From Limanda limanda (lineage: Eukaryota; Chordata; Actinopteri; Pleuronectiformes; Pleuronectidae): a DNA stretch of 64,000 nt. The notes under the pieces were generated by a model. That model searched no databases. It was not told the DNA's origin and worked only from the letters and a program-made list of their open reading frames with translations. Both the position numbers and the translations under genes were made by a program. The DNA lies in contig NC_083655.1 of assembly GCF_963576545.1 (NCBI RefSeq), forward strand, positions 13,874,440 through 13,938,439, written 5' to 3'. Positions 28,601-43,800 of this stretch are shown here, piece after piece. Each line of letters begins with the position of its first letter. Position 1 is the stretch's first letter.

Positions 28601-28977
28601 ATAAAATAAAATAATTGTGTGATCCAGTACGTAACACAGACTCGGACACACATACAAAACAGGCATATGCAGCCTTTGACTCACAAAGGTTTTACAGCTT
28701 GAACTTGACAGATCTGATTCTTTGTGACTGTCCGCCGTTAGTCACTTCTTTCCCCGTCCCTCCCTTCCTTTTCCTTTAAAGGGTTTGACCTTGGCCGCTT
28801 CCTGTGGCCTGGAGGGGTGGAGGAAGGTCTGGTGATTGTGACAGGTGTCGTGTCTTAACAGCCCCACATGACATCCCAAGGAGAGATAGACATTTGGATT
28901 TTTTTTTTTTTGTCATAAGGGTTTCAGTCATAACCTTAAAGAGACAGCGCAGTGTGTGTGTGTGTGTGCGTGTGTGT

Positions 28978-29020
<43 letters not shown>

Positions 29021-32000
29021 CCAGCATCATTTCAGTTATTGGCTTGGATACTTATCACCTTCAGCCTCCGAGGCCTGATTAGATTTGAGCTAATCCAAAG
29101 TCAAATTTCGAGATATCAAAGGCAATGCTCAACTTTGGCATGTCTCTGCGGCATCGTAACACAAAGCTCGGTCTCCTGAAATTTTTAGATCTAAGCATGG
29201 CATCTTCAAATTTCCCGTGCACCTGGAGTGAGTGCTTTTCCCAACACAAAAGAACGAGAAATGTCGGGTGTGATAATACAAAGGTTCAGGACTTGTTTAT
29301 GTCAGATTTTTTTTTTTTAAAAAACTGTAATGAATTATTCGTAAAATAACCTTTCATTCATATATAGACAAGTGTTTTCATGGCAGTGGATGCACGTTTG
29401 ATGTTACATGTTTGCACGTCCAGTAATGAAACGAATGTGTTCATGGCTTTTATCAGCTCCTGCATATGATGCCTTGACTTTATCACTTAACAGACACTAT
29501 TAGTATTTAAAATTAAAATATGCAAAGGACCTATTTTCCCTTGAGCTGCAGGTAAACCGAAATATACTCCAGAACAAACCTGGAAAAGTGATCTCCTTGG
29601 GGCCCGTGGGCGAGTCAGACTTTGCTTGGAAGTAAAAGATGGGCTGCTATCTATCCGAGTTGTTTACTGTAGGCTGCGACTAGGCTTTATTTTCTGCAAA
29701 GGAGATTAGTTACAGCGAATTATGCATATCTTATTTTCTGGATTATCTGAGGCACTCAGAGATGCTATCGCGCTGGATAATCTCTTTTAAAGTTGTTCGG
29801 TTTATTCTGACTGTAAATATAGTCATTGTTGCTTGTTTATCTTCCCCTTGACGTCCAATTTGGTCTGTGCTACTTTAGGATAGAGGGTATTATTGCATTT
29901 TAACTATGGTTATTCAAGTTGAAATATTTATAGACAGTGATCTTTGCTTTACAGGCACGGTAATAAGGGGAGGGTGGATGGGAGCCACCGTAGCATACAA
30001 GCTATTTTGTCACTATGCGATGCGTACACTATGTTTGTGTCCCTGCATGCAAATATGAATGGGTTGCTTGTCTTGTCCAGTGGTGCGTTAACCAGACACA
30101 GACCTTTGCTTCAGCCAAATCAGGCCCAACGCAGACAGTGTGCATCCATGCCAGTTTCAAGCTGCTCCAATTATATCTGCCGACCGACCACATATTGGCC
30201 AAATTTACAATAATAGCATATCTATTTCCATTCTAATGGCTGACATTGCTTGGCTTATCCATGCATGTATGTCTGTGGTCTTTTATGCTCTGTGGTTTGG
30301 TCCTTTCCCAGCCATGTGCAATGTGCTGTAGCCCGGCTTGGCCTCGCATGTGTATGCGTTGCATGAAGTCAGTGTGTGGCTGTGTAACTGTGATCACGTT
30401 ATATGTCCATACGTCAACATCGCTGTGGATGAACATGTGCACTTATGCGGTGTGACCCATGATGTATAAAGATTTGTGCATCTGCACCATATATACAGGC
30501 CCATTCCTTACAAATTTGTATGTGAGTGAGCAGTCTCAGTGCATATGTTCTGGTTCATGTGTCGATGTACCCTCGTTGTTGGCACATTTGTTTGTGTGCC
30601 GACACACAGTCTGTGATACGCGCACGGCGAACAGGCCTTGAACCCGGGCCAGCTCTGATACACGGGGTGGTGACGGTGGTGGAGTGGAGGGATTGACCTT
30701 CTATAGCTCAGAGAGCCTCTGCACAGTGCACCCCCCCCTCCCTCCCCCCCATCTCCCCACAACCCTCACCTCCCCCTTCTCCCTGCTGCCTAGCCCCGAG
30801 CGCCTGCAGGCGTTGGAGACGCATGCATGCGTTGCCTCACTGTGTGAGGCTTTGTCTGTTCGTGAGCGCGGATGTGTGTGTGTGTGTGTAGCATGTAGAT
30901 GAGTGTTACTGTGTGTGTGTGTGTGTGTGTGTGAGTGGATGAGGATCTGTGGACAAAAGAAGTAGCCATGTCTACCCTATTGCACAGTAATGTTTTCTTT
31001 CCTCTACCTGGTTGTGCCCGTGACATTTTAACATTGTGATTACTTTTGTTTTTGAATATCCACGTAAAACTATTCCAGTGACAATGTGGCTAACATATTT
31101 GTACAAAAAACGAAAGGATATTGTCACTGAAATCAATGTTTCTTCGTCCTTATTTTCAATAAGGAAACACAAAATTTCCGCGAGGCCTGTGTCAGAAAGC
31201 TGATAAGTTCGAGTCAAGGAATGATGTTCATGTATGAAACTTCCAGGACAACATCACAAAGCAGTTCTAATTTTCCCATTATTATATTTTCTTTGTACAT
31301 AAGAATCTTCCTTTCCATCTAAATCTGTTATTAATAGCGAAGCTAAGTGTGAGTACCAACAATAATTTGATAACAATGAAAGAAATGTGACAGAGGTGGG
31401 TCTGGTCATTTGAGAATAGTACATGGTAATTATGCATTTTTATATCATTTTGGAGCATTATCTTTACAATATTTGTAAAATCACAACAGAGGTTCTTGTT
31501 TTTCAAATAATTAATAAATTAAAACAAACTAGCAAGAGGAACAGGGAAAAGAATCAGCCCACTGATGAATTGAGTGGTATTTCATGAACCTCGGCATACA
31601 AAATAAATTTGGTAAAACAAGACTCATAGTGAAGATTTGAACTGAAATGTTCTCATCCTCCCACAGCTGACAGCGTTTGGCGGATTACCAAAATCTCTGT
31701 TTGGTTGAACCTCTGTGGACCGCTCACTCTCCCAGTGGCCACTAGTCAGCTGATTTAGTTTAGGTCGAGTCGGGTTAGCGAGTCGAGTCCTCTCTCACTA
31801 TAATTCTCCTCGTATAATCATTTTCTCTGACATTTCAAATTTTGTAGATGTTTTTGGGCTCATCTGGGACGGACGTAATTCTTGGCTTTTTGACAGATTT
31901 TCTCCCGGTTCATGGTCGGACTCGCCATCTGGACTGCCGGGACAATGCGGCAAGTCAAGTGGGTTGCTGCATCGGTGAACCGGTGGACCATGAAAGATTC

Positions 32001-35000
32001 TGTGAAGCCCTGCGAGTCTCTCTGTCTGCCTGTCATTCAGGGTGTGCAGGAGAGGGCCAGCCACTCACAAACAGGTTTCACTTGGCAGAAATTGATGTAG
32101 TCTTAAAAAATCGGCCTTCAGAAAGTCGTTCAGGTTCGAGTGGACAAAGAAAACACTGAGATGGACTCAAAAACATCCAATAGCCTGGCAATATAATAAG
32201 AGCGGAAATAACCATAAAGCAACACTCTGCAAAGGACCATAGTTACAATGGTACTTGCTCCAATAAAAAGAACATCTGTTGCAATAAATGAAAACATAAA
32301 CGTCTATTCCTAAAATACATCCACTTTTAAAAACAAAGTTTCTGAGACCAAATCAAACATCATATGTTAGGGCCACGGTTTCCTTGCTCTTCAGTAGATA
32401 ATTCATATTGTTTTTTTAATTTATATTTATACTGTCTGTGCAAAAAATGCTTAGACACTATGCCTAAGTCATAAACGAGTAGAGAAAACTGGGTTTGAGC
32501 AGCAGAACGCCTCTCACTAGTGACTAACAGTGCAGTTTTCATCTCAGCTATGATTCACAATACGTTACTTCCTCATTAATGGCTTATTAAAAGACCATGA
32601 AAGCCACCAAAACACTCATAATATGATAACTCTGCCATAAATAATGCCTTGCTGGGCTATCAACCTCATGTGACGAGCACGTAAAGGTCACTTTAGTTCC
32701 GAGATGAACGAAACAGCTTGGACCACTAACACACGGAACACTCGACTGAACTTGGAGACGCCGGGCTGCATGAGCGGTGGTGCATTCATTTACATTATCG
32801 TGCATCCTGAAGTGCCTTTGAACTGTCATATACGTTCACCTACTCAAGGGCAAGTTAATCCAGTCATAGGCCTCTGGGCTCGACTAAGCCTGTCAACCGG
32901 CAGCCACATACAACCACTGCGCGTAGTGATACTGCTAAGCCTCACCACATCCAATGTACTGTATATGCATTCACTTCATATACTTTATTACATCTTTCGA
33001 ATAACACAAACACCTCTCGACAACGGTATGTTGCTTAACATTGAGGATATATAGGAGACATGTCAACATCTCCATTTTGACAAGTCCCTGTAGTGTATGG
33101 ATCCGTCCAGCCCCTCATAGTCATCTATGGTGGTCTCTCCTGTTTGCTCATGTGGCTGCCTCTCTGTGTCTTGTTGGACAGAAGCAGACTAGAGATAGCC
33201 TTCCTGTTTTAGTTGATAAGAATTCAGTGTCCAGGCTGGATTGTGCCGGAATGCCATCCTCTTTATAGTGCCACTCTCTTCAGGCATCATACCAACATTG
33301 GCATTACCAGTGCAGACTTGGTAGGTTTACCACAGGACCCGTTTGTGCAGTTTCATGTTTTAAAACATCTTATAAAATCCTTTTATAAGACTTTAAGACT
33401 TGTCTTGCTTTCTTTTTCATTTCAAGCCTTTTACTATTGAGAAATCAATTCCAACATGGTCATTCTTGCATTAAAAACGGTGCCAGGACATTCAGAGGCC
33501 ATTTGTAATCCCAGGTCCTTGACTTTGCTTGAACTACCAAAGTAAATTGTGATTTTAATGTTTCCTCCTTTATGAAAAGCATCATGGACACAATTAGGCC
33601 CAATCCATTGCCATAACTATACCTGGATTTAACACGTTTCTGCAAAACAACCAGTTTACATTTCAGAACACAGGTTTAGTTAGATAACAAAATGAAACCT
33701 AGTGTTAAACTTTTTGTTAGGTGTTGACAAATGTCTCCATTTAACAATACTTTAAATTTTCAAACACATAGAGCATTGATAACTTAAAACTCTTATATAA
33801 CACATCCCTGCCAGGCTGCATTGGCCCTCACGTGGTATCCCACAAACAACAGTGACAACCACACAAGTAATTATGATTCATCCATTAAATATCATCAGAA
33901 CGTAACTTAATTAGAAAAGAGTTGATAACCAGGTGACTTGGCATCTTATCAGACACTTCAGATGATCTGAGAGATTAAAATAATCCTTTAACAATAAAAG
34001 CTCTCTTTGATATTATTACATGCTGGTACCAGCCCATACATAGTTACATACTCGAGCACCATCCACATCCAAAGTCCCACGCCCAGGTGTATATCTCACT
34101 CCCCTGATCTAAATCTTTGGCTAAAAATCTGTGCTCAACCACAACACAAGATCCACATGATCCGCGATTCCCAATCTGGCCTTGAACACCAGGTCCAGAA
34201 CCGGATTCATCCACAGTTCTCTCCAAAATCAAAACTCTTATTCATACGTATCGCTCCACTCTCTTTCCTATAGTCTCAGTCCCAACTACAGTCCCAGCCA
34301 CAGCCGGGGCTTCCATGTGCGACTGACACATAAATAACCAAGCCTGTCCGCCACCCAGGCAAATTCAAATGCACCTGTCAAAGTGATGAAGCACTCGCCC
34401 GCAGGGAAGCATTGTTTACATTTTCACTCCACTCTTTGCAAAAGTGAGATTCTAATTATTTTCCCACTGTAAATTAAAGCCAAGTGGGACAGAATCACAA
34501 ACCAAAAGGATCATGGTAGCGGCAGGAGAGAACCCCCGGCCCGTGGACTGTGTGAGGGGCGGGTAAGAAAGTGGATGGGTGGTAGACAGAGGGGAGGTCA
34601 GTAGCTTTTGTCTGTGAGACTGGAGAGAGTGGGCGACGGAGAGGGGAGAGAAAAGGTGGTATAACATGCCGAGGCTGTGTAATGAGCCTACTTGTGTTGT
34701 GCTCATTACAGACAGGGTCTAGAGAACTTCAACCAACTGGAATACATTATGCCCCCACATTTCATACATAATAATGTGCCAAAAAATGTGCTGCCTTATT
34801 TTTCATACCAATGGCCGCGGAGAGAGAGAGAGAGAGGGAGAGAAAGACAGGGAGAGCGAGGTAGAGAGACAAGGAGAGAGAGAAGAGAAAGATTTAATTA
34901 GTCCGTGGGAACATGCAAATGGAAGGTAAAATTAGACAGAGGAAAAGGATACCTGGGGAAGAGAGGGTGCATAATTTGTAATGATGGCTATCTAGTTTGG

Positions 35001-38000
35001 ATCAATCATTTAAGGATCAGGGGGACTGACAGGCCCGCACGTGCCCACGCCTTAGGCTCCTGTCCCGGACAGTCGCCAGCCCGGCTCAGCCCGAGTGCCC
35101 ATGGATACGGCTCCATCTCTCTTCCCTCCAGTCACAGACACACACACACCAACACACACACAACACAACACATATAAACATACCATATATCAAACTAATG
35201 CAAAGAAATGCTTTCAAATACAAACCTATGTGGACACGTGTGCATAACAGGCGTTTGGTAATAAAAGCTTAATATTAAATACCGGTGGTTAACTCACTCT
35301 GGGGCCTTGTTGGTTTGTGTGTATTAACCAGTGATGCATCCCCCCTGATGGCAGTGTTTTTAAAAAGCTGGATTTAGGGACACGTTATTTGGCTGTGGGT
35401 GAGATCTAATTTGTCTAGACCCTGCGATTAGTTTTCACTTTGCATTTGGCATCGTTTGCTGCAAGGTCAGAGGGTGAAGTGAGCAAACTGTTTTGGTCGT
35501 CAGCAGAGACATGGCTGATGGGGTCACAATGGTTTGAGGTTAATTTTAGACGCTGTGTTTATATCCGACATGGGACAAAATGCAGGAAAACATCAAAAAC
35601 ATCAGGCATTGATATTTGTGACAGTCAAGGACATGGGAGACGAAAATATAAAAATGCAATGCACCTCTTCCAGACAAAGCTATTACCAGACCAGTCTATC
35701 ACCCAGTGGAAAATTACTATTTAATTCCCAGATACTGTCTGCCCTCTTTTTAGCTGTTAGTTGGAAGTTTAGATCTTAATTTAGGTATGAATATGGGTCA
35801 GTTTTTAAATATAACACAAAAGAATATCCTACTGCATTTATCCTTCTATCAGAGGCAGTGAGGCCTTTTTTTCTTTAGCCTCAAACTAGGATTTCAGCGA
35901 CAGGAATTCCAAAATTCATCACATGATATATTTGCACACTAGGGATTCAGCAATTTAACGCTGATGGCAGATATCCTTCAAATACAGACTGAACAAGCTG
36001 GATCAGGTATCTCTAACAAAAGGGGGCAATATATTAAATTCAATTCCATGTTGTTCCAGGTTTAAATCTATGTGTGCATTGTACTATGTCATTCAGAAAA
36101 GGACATACATCCAAACTTGATAAATATGAGGTGCTGGACTTGACAAAAAACGAGAAATGTCTGCACATCACAAAAAACACCAATATATCTCAGAGGTCAA
36201 CTAAAGAAAAGATTTGTGGGAACAACTGTTGTGCGGACATTTCTCCATTACATGCAGCACCAGTGATGATGGTAGACATTTTGCTAGAGCTAATACACAA
36301 ATAGTTAACTCCAAGACTCAGCAGTTTGGAAGTATTGCAACACAAACCGTTCTATGGTCTTTTCCACAGTGAAGCATACATTTGATAAATTACACTGATG
36401 TTGGATCAGTAATTAGTATTGGTTGTTAGCAAAAGCCCTCTCTGGAAAAGTCTGATTGGTCCATCCCCTATTGCACAGACTTGAATCCAAATGATTGACA
36501 GGTCAGTCTAATTTTATTACTAGTCGTGGCGGATTTTAAAAGACAAAACCTTTCCACAGGCTCCTGTATTTAAGAACCGATCGCTTTTCTTCTGCATTCA
36601 TGTGTGGTATGGTGTGATTCTGCAGGTGTGAAATCAAATCTTCTCCCAGAGAGACAGACAGACTCTATTTGTGAACCATGGAGCCATGTCTGCAGCTGTG
36701 CCATCCCCACTTCCTGTGTCCCCGGCCCTCCCTCCCATTTGCCATGTGCATTTGCAGTAATGTCTACAAATCCTGAAATTTATGTCCCTGCTGGAAAACA
36801 TGGTTTGCCATTTATAGTCATCCGCTAAAAGAAATAAGGCCTGTCTCTCCTGATGAAAGTCAAGGGACTGATGCAGACTCTATCAGATTTCTAAATACAG
36901 ACCCCGACAATAAATCCCAGCTTGATTGGGTTTGAATTGGGTTAGCTCACTTGAATGCTATCTGCTTAACCCACAGCTGGCCTGTCTGCTCCGTGCAGGC
37001 ATTGGACCTAAATCAGTCACTTAGTGCTATCACATGGAACAATGGTGGAGTGGAGAGAGCACTCAGGCTAAGACTAGAAGCCAGGCGACTACCATAACCC
37101 AACACAACAGACCAGAACAGAGTAGTGCAGAGCAGACGGGCCCTCTAATGCTCTTTGCTTTTTGTGTCTCAGCGGTGATGCGTCCTGAGAGCCATGGTGC
37201 GTTACACGAAATGGCGTCACCCAAAACCGAACGCACAAACACCTTTTCAGGCTTTTGTCTGGCGTTGTCAACCAGATTTCACATGCTAATTAGCGTAGGA
37301 CGCTGGCATGGTTAACACGGGAAAAAAAATCTATTTTTATGCAAGCCAAAATACATACACATCACAAAGGGGACAGGTGTACACGGGCTGAGTCCATGAT
37401 GTTTCTATCACCACTGTACGGTTGGGTGTCGGGTCATAAGCTGTTTTCAGACTTGAACTCCGGAGAATGTCCGCACAATGGAGTCTGGGCTTAAGAAGAT
37501 TCAGCAGGAGATTCTCCGCTCACACGTGTTTACAACAACACACAAATCTGTGGAGCATTCAGGCCACGGGTTGGCGTGAAGGAAGAAGGACATAATGTTT
37601 GAATTCAGCTCTGGCGATCACGTGTTTATTTGTATACAACAGATTGAAAGCGCAGCCGGCCCTTAGCACCAAAAGCTCTCAAATCTCATGTGCTTCCAAG
37701 TTGACTTCTTCTTTTTCATACTGACATATTTGTATTCTTTTCTTTTTGACTGCTTTGTATCCGTAACATTAGAAATGTCATCAACTCTCTCGCAGGTCAA
37801 CCCTCCGGATAATCTCCTGCTGTATTCTCATGTGGGTTCGGTTCAGATTTATCCAGAGTTTTTTTCAGGCTTCTGCCAGGAGAAACTTTGGAGAATGTCT
37901 GCAGCAACCGACTTGGACATTGACTGACTTAATAACTAATAACCAATAACTTCAGTGCAGGTCTGAAAGCAGCTGTATGAGCACACTTCCTGTGGCCAGG

Positions 38001-38955
38001 AGAGCATGAAACTGTGTTTTCTCACTTTTTCCCGACTTCAAAATATTTGCGTTTTTCTTGACCATGTCATAAGCGAGCCGAGAACCACAATACAGGAAGA
38101 GATCCTAGATTTTCTGTCCACTCCCACTTGAGCAAATTAAAATACACACCTTATCCAAACAGACTGATTGCCGACTTGCCAAGGTGCTGATTACTGACGG
38201 AATTCAGGTAATCACTTTCCCCCAGTGTGGACCAAGGCCAAGCTAGAGGCAAGGCGCAGTTGAGGCGATTCCACTAATGAGCGGCTGAATTAGCATTGAA
38301 GAGATGCACCCCCCCCCCCCCCACTCTCTTACACAAATGAACACACACACAGTCACAGTCACACACAGTCACACACACACACACACACACACACACCCTC
38401 TTCAGATGTTCATAGCTAGTCTCCCTTCTCCTCGATGCACTCGTGACTTTTTGACATTTTGACAATGAGGCCTCTCCTACTCATGGGGGCTGTCTCGTTT
38501 GCAGTTCATGCAATGCCTCTAATTACAAGTGTGATAATGGCTCCCACTGTTTTCACAGCGAAGTGCCTAGAGTTGTGTTTGGCTAAGTGTTTATAAGCGC
38601 AGGGTGACATCCATACGCCACTAAATTAAACCTCTCCTTCAGCCTGACCCTGCCACTCACGGCCCGCTGAATGAGTCGGCCGTTTTTCCTTTTCCTGTAT
38701 TTTTAGACGAATCATAATTACTCAGCCAATTAGGGGGTCACCTTGAGTTTTACAAACTACTTTAAAAACTCCTCTTTGTGACTCGAACTGTGTGTGTGTG
38801 TGTGTAGTGTGAGAGTTTGTAATAGAGTTTGCAGTAGGGCCTATCTTAAAGGTCTCACATACACACACACACATGAAAACACACACACACACTGTTTCCA
38901 TGATATCGCTTGTGTGTGCACATCAGTAGAGCAATGGAGGATGTTCCCATGTGGG

Positions 38956-39028
<73 letters not shown>

Positions 39029-40745
39029 TTAAAATTAAAGTTCAAATGGAAGAGATTATAGATGTGCATTTTGCTGTGTAGATGAGGTCTAGCGACTAAT
39101 TAACACGTCCTAAAACAAGACATGTGGACCTACATTTCGCCCGACAGTCTGGAATATGAATTTGGGATTAATTTAGGACGAACCAGTTTTATAATTATAT
39201 TTACTCAGTACGTGGATTTCGCTGCTCTATCTCCGTGATGCATGTGGACAAATAGACGTTGGAGCCTTTACCAGCTGACACTATGGGAGAGGGAGAGAGC
39301 TTCCATGATCTTCACACATGGATGACTTCGAGTTACATGACCTATATAACACGTTATACGGTCCGCTTGCTACCTGTGTCTCATCCTAATGGAGAAGGGC
39401 AGCACATTACAGGTGTGTGCGGCCCCAACGCGCGCACACACACACACACACACATACAAAGACTCACAAACAAGCCTGCCACCAGGATTACACACACGTA
39501 TGCATGATTACAAAAAACAACAAGTCTCTTTATCTGCCACAGATCAGGCCCCATAGGACTCATGCACTAGTAGGAATTAGCGTGCTGATGTACTGCACAC
39601 CAGTGGCGCTGGTCTGGTGGCTGCGGTTAGATGTAATTAAAATGAACAGCAAGGCTAACTTTTGGATTTTGGATACATGGTCTCAATCGAATAAAGTAAC
39701 TGTGTTTTCTCCACACAAACCCATTTTATATCCTCACTCCCTCAGTTGCTGTAAACTAAAAAAGTAGTTTTTTGGTTTGACAGGTACCTTTTTCTCCCTT
39801 TAAGATCAAATACCATCTTGAAAACCTATATCTGTGAATATCTGTGTGTTTTGATGATTGATTTAAAAAGGAAAAATGTGTATTTTTAGGTGGCAGTTAA
39901 TGACTATGTCTGGACAGCAGAAGACCCCCTCCCTGAATCTGCAGCATCTAGCAATGACGCTCTGAGGGAGGGCGCCCCCCATCCAGAGGGCGAGACCAGC
40001 ACACATGTGGTCGTCCACACCCTGTACCTGAGTGGGCAGAAACAAAGACACAGACACTTCCTCCGACAATCTAACGGAGCTATCATTGAGGTATGATATC
40101 AACATATTTTTAAAAGGAAATATATCCTCTTAATATTTTTATTTTATAATTTTGTTTTCTAGAAATCACCCATGAAATTTCGGGTGTCTGAGAAGTCTGA
40201 ATTGAACAGTATCAAATAAAGTGTGAACATCTGAATTTGAGGACAGAATTTACTTCAGCCTCATCAGTAAAATGTAATTGTTTCAGTTTGTGAGAGTGGA
40301 TAACTAAACAAAGATTTTGGGAGGGGTCAAAATCATATTTGAAATTATTATTTCTTTCAACAATACAACAAAACAAGACTTCATGCGTATGTAACTACTA
40401 AAAGTTCCTCCCCAGCTGCTAGTAACCAGTCTAAAGTTGTGATACGTTATATAAACCCCTGCACATAATCCACCAACACTGTGTTGTGACTTAGGAGGAA
40501 TGGAATTCAAAACTGGAAAAAAAAAAGCTGCTTTCCTTTCTTCGATCATTTTGTCAGTCCCCCAAGAGCGACCTGGATCATCCCGAGAAAATTAATATTT
40601 TGAAGTCTGAATGTCAGAGGAGTAACAAACAATTAGCTCTGAGGCACTGTAGTGTTCTAATGGTTCTCCATCACCATTTGAGCGATGGTGAGCCCGTGTG
40701 AGTGAACGTATAGCGTGGCACATTTATTACTGTCACTGTGTCACC

Positions 40746-40783
<38 letters not shown>

Positions 40784-40791
40784 GCATGTGC

Positions 40792-40835
<44 letters not shown>

Positions 40836-43800
40836 AGCCTCCAGACCTGTGCATAGCAGATAAGACATCTGGGGAAAGTTTAATGTAGCCAAACAGAGCA
40901 TGCACACATTGACACAAGCACACACACAGCTCTTCACCTCCTACAGAAAGAAAAAAACAAGCGCACTTACACACACATACACATGTAAATTCTGAAAATT
41001 TTGTTTATATATACTACACTTAATAACCTCGAAACACACACACCCTCAGTTTACTAGAGAAACATAAAATCCTCCTATTTCTGCCGTGAGAAATCATTTC
41101 TACCCTCACACACTATTCTTGAAGCTGTGAAGGGAGTTTCATAGAGGCCACCTTAAGTGAAAGATAGGTGTTACTGTCCTTGGAAAACACACACTCACAC
41201 ACACACACACACTCACACACACACACACACACACACACATGCTCCCTCTTTCTATTGCTCTCTGTTGCTCTCTTTTCTCACACCCACTGTGTCCCCTGGG
41301 TGCTGCTGTCTGTCCCTCGCAACATAACAGGCAGGGGCCTCCAGTAGCAGAAGATGCCGATGGCGTCCTCTTTCACTCGCTGGTAGTGGGGAGCGATAAC
41401 ACCCGTGCTCTGCGCCGCCGCCGAGAGAGCACTATACGCCAATCCCCCTTCGCCTCACAGCGCAGACCCCCACTTTACATATTCAAAACTAATCCTCCCC
41501 TGAATATGTAGACTGGTTTTATGTATAGAGCAAGATCCAGGGATCACCAAAGGGCATCCCCAGCACTCGGAAGAACACTTGAGCTGATTTTATTAGCGCT
41601 TTATATAATTCTGGCAGCGATACACACACACTGCGACGGCGTGCTGTGTACAAACTGCCTTCAGATGTAAGGTGACAGCTCCTCAGAGAGAAATAACATC
41701 CAGGCAGGCCACTTATACAAAAATTAAATAGCTGCAAAAAAAAAAAAAAAATGCTGTCGAGTGCTCTGCTATAGGACGCGGTGATCACACTAAAGAAGAA
41801 GTTCATCTCTGTTCCCCTCAGTTGTTATGACATTCTAAAGCAATTTTTTTCCCCGTAAAGGCATGTCACTTTTACACATAATAGCAAGTTTTATGGTGAT
41901 GTGATTTCATTGCTGTGTTACAGGACAAAGTATGATATATGTAAATACGTCTGGGCGATAAAAAACAATATAGTTTGTTTTTCTTTTATCCACATATGCT
42001 GAGATACTGTCTGTTCACAAATAACATGTTAACATTTGAGCTATGTACCATACATTATACATTATACATGATACGTATTTTTTTGTTATTATAAGAAGTC
42101 TAGAGTGCGTTCTTTGTTATTCCATCTTGAAATCTTGATCATCAGTGACGCTGGTTCTCAAAGCTGCAGGATGACTGTGACAAAATATATTTAACTTAAT
42201 TTGACTGTGTAATAAATGTAACCTAATTCTCCATCCCCAGTTAGTTAAAAGGCTAATCCTGCTACTCTTAGAAGTCTGGTTCCATTTACTGAGGAAATAT
42301 TGACGGATGACTTATTTCCTTAAAAGAGCCCTGTTTTCTCAGGCGGTGTCCTGGACGCCCATGCCCCCGAGGACTCGCTCCTCCCTTAGACTAACATGAC
42401 CACAGCCCCGGGGTCCGGCAGCTTTGCATAATACCCACAAATTTACACCCGAAATTTGTCTAAACGAACACCTTTTAAAAAGCAAGTCCTGGAAGAAGTG
42501 CCCTGAGCTGTAGACACTGTTAGACAATGTTTGGAAGGAGCAGAACGGCGAGGTGTGTCCTGTTTGATTTGCCGGAGTGTGAGAGGCTGAGCAAGAGTCA
42601 TGAGAAACCTAATATTTCTGCTGTTTATTCAGCCAGTATTGACTAGCTATGTTGACTGAAAGTTTTTTTTTTTTCTGTGTTGCGCAAAGGGTACATATTT
42701 GGAATTGGAAGGAGTGAATTTTAAGATGTGGGTCTGCAGTAAAAAAAAATATAACAATAATGAAGCCTTTATTGACTTGCATATTGAATTCTGTTTAAAG
42801 AAAGTTAATATTAATGACCCATCATATGCTCTCGTTCAGTCTGGCGCCCCGAGGCGAGCATCTGTAATATTGACCACATTGAAGGAATCTTCTGGCTGAA
42901 TCACAACCATACAAAAAAAAAAGAAAAATGTAAAAAAGCTGCAGTTCCCATCAGCGTGCTCCAATAAAAGACATTACAGGTAAAGCGAGGTGTAGCTTTT
43001 GGAAAACACTCATTACCTATAAACAGATGTTCCCCAGCTGCCGACTCACAAACTGCACTGCTGACAACAACTGTTAAGGCCGAGATTATGCGGGGGGGGA
43101 ATGCATCTATATAACCTAGGACCTTCAGAGAGGGCCTCGTAACCACTCCGTCTGAAGAAACAAGATGGCTGATGAAGAAATTAATGCAGGCAAAGTCATT
43201 ATCTTGCCTCCTAAAACCACAGTGGGTTTATGTCCCCCTGTGTCGTTTTTTCTCCGGGGCTAGCATTTAAGTGTAGATGGACTTTATGAAAAGATAGGAC
43301 AAGCCAACTGTGCTCCTTTTGTCTCCTTCCCTCCATATGGGCGGCAGCAGCATATGCAAGAACTGGCTCGGCTTCTGTAAAACTTCCATTAAAGATGCAC
43401 AACTAAGACTCTGCCAGCTTGAATATTACCTCTCTCCACAAATTATTTATGGCTCGGAAAAAACGCTGATGATGAGCATCTCCAGCGACTTCTATAAATA
43501 AAAACACTTTTCGCTGCAATTTCGGCTGAGCTGCTTTTTCGCCGCTTTTCCTTTTTTTTGGGGGTGGATGTGCTTAACCGTTCGTAGAAACAAAAGGTAT
43601 GCAGTTTGTTCACAGAGCGACTTCTCAGCTAGCACTTCATTTGCTTATTTAAATATCAGCAGGAAAATGGCTGTGGTGTTGTATTATGCATGGTTTGTGT
43701 AATTACGAGTGGATATTCCTCTTGTAGTTTGTGGATTTGTTTAACGTCAAACTGTAAAATGGAATGATGATGGGGAGAAATTGGCAGCGGGGGAAATGGA

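Larger units (their letters stand above)
17114..39889. other. Large intron D-E, 22.8 kb
   Basis: The intron runs from donor GTGAGC to acceptor TGTATTTTTAG, joining phase 0 to phase 0. No additional exon was found inside. It holds a 70 bp tandem duplication (17547-17686), a PIF/Harbinger-type element (19297-19837), another inverted-repeat element (37439-37974), several long microsatellites, and stretches with enhancer-like texture, notably 21100-21890. Introns of this size in a fish with otherwise short introns often carry regulatory DNA. Confidence 0.75.

Noticed and set aside
38341..38396. Regularly spaced CA/GTCA repeats resembling a CRISPR-like array
   Set aside because: Simple dinucleotide microsatellite without unique spacers, in vertebrate DNA.
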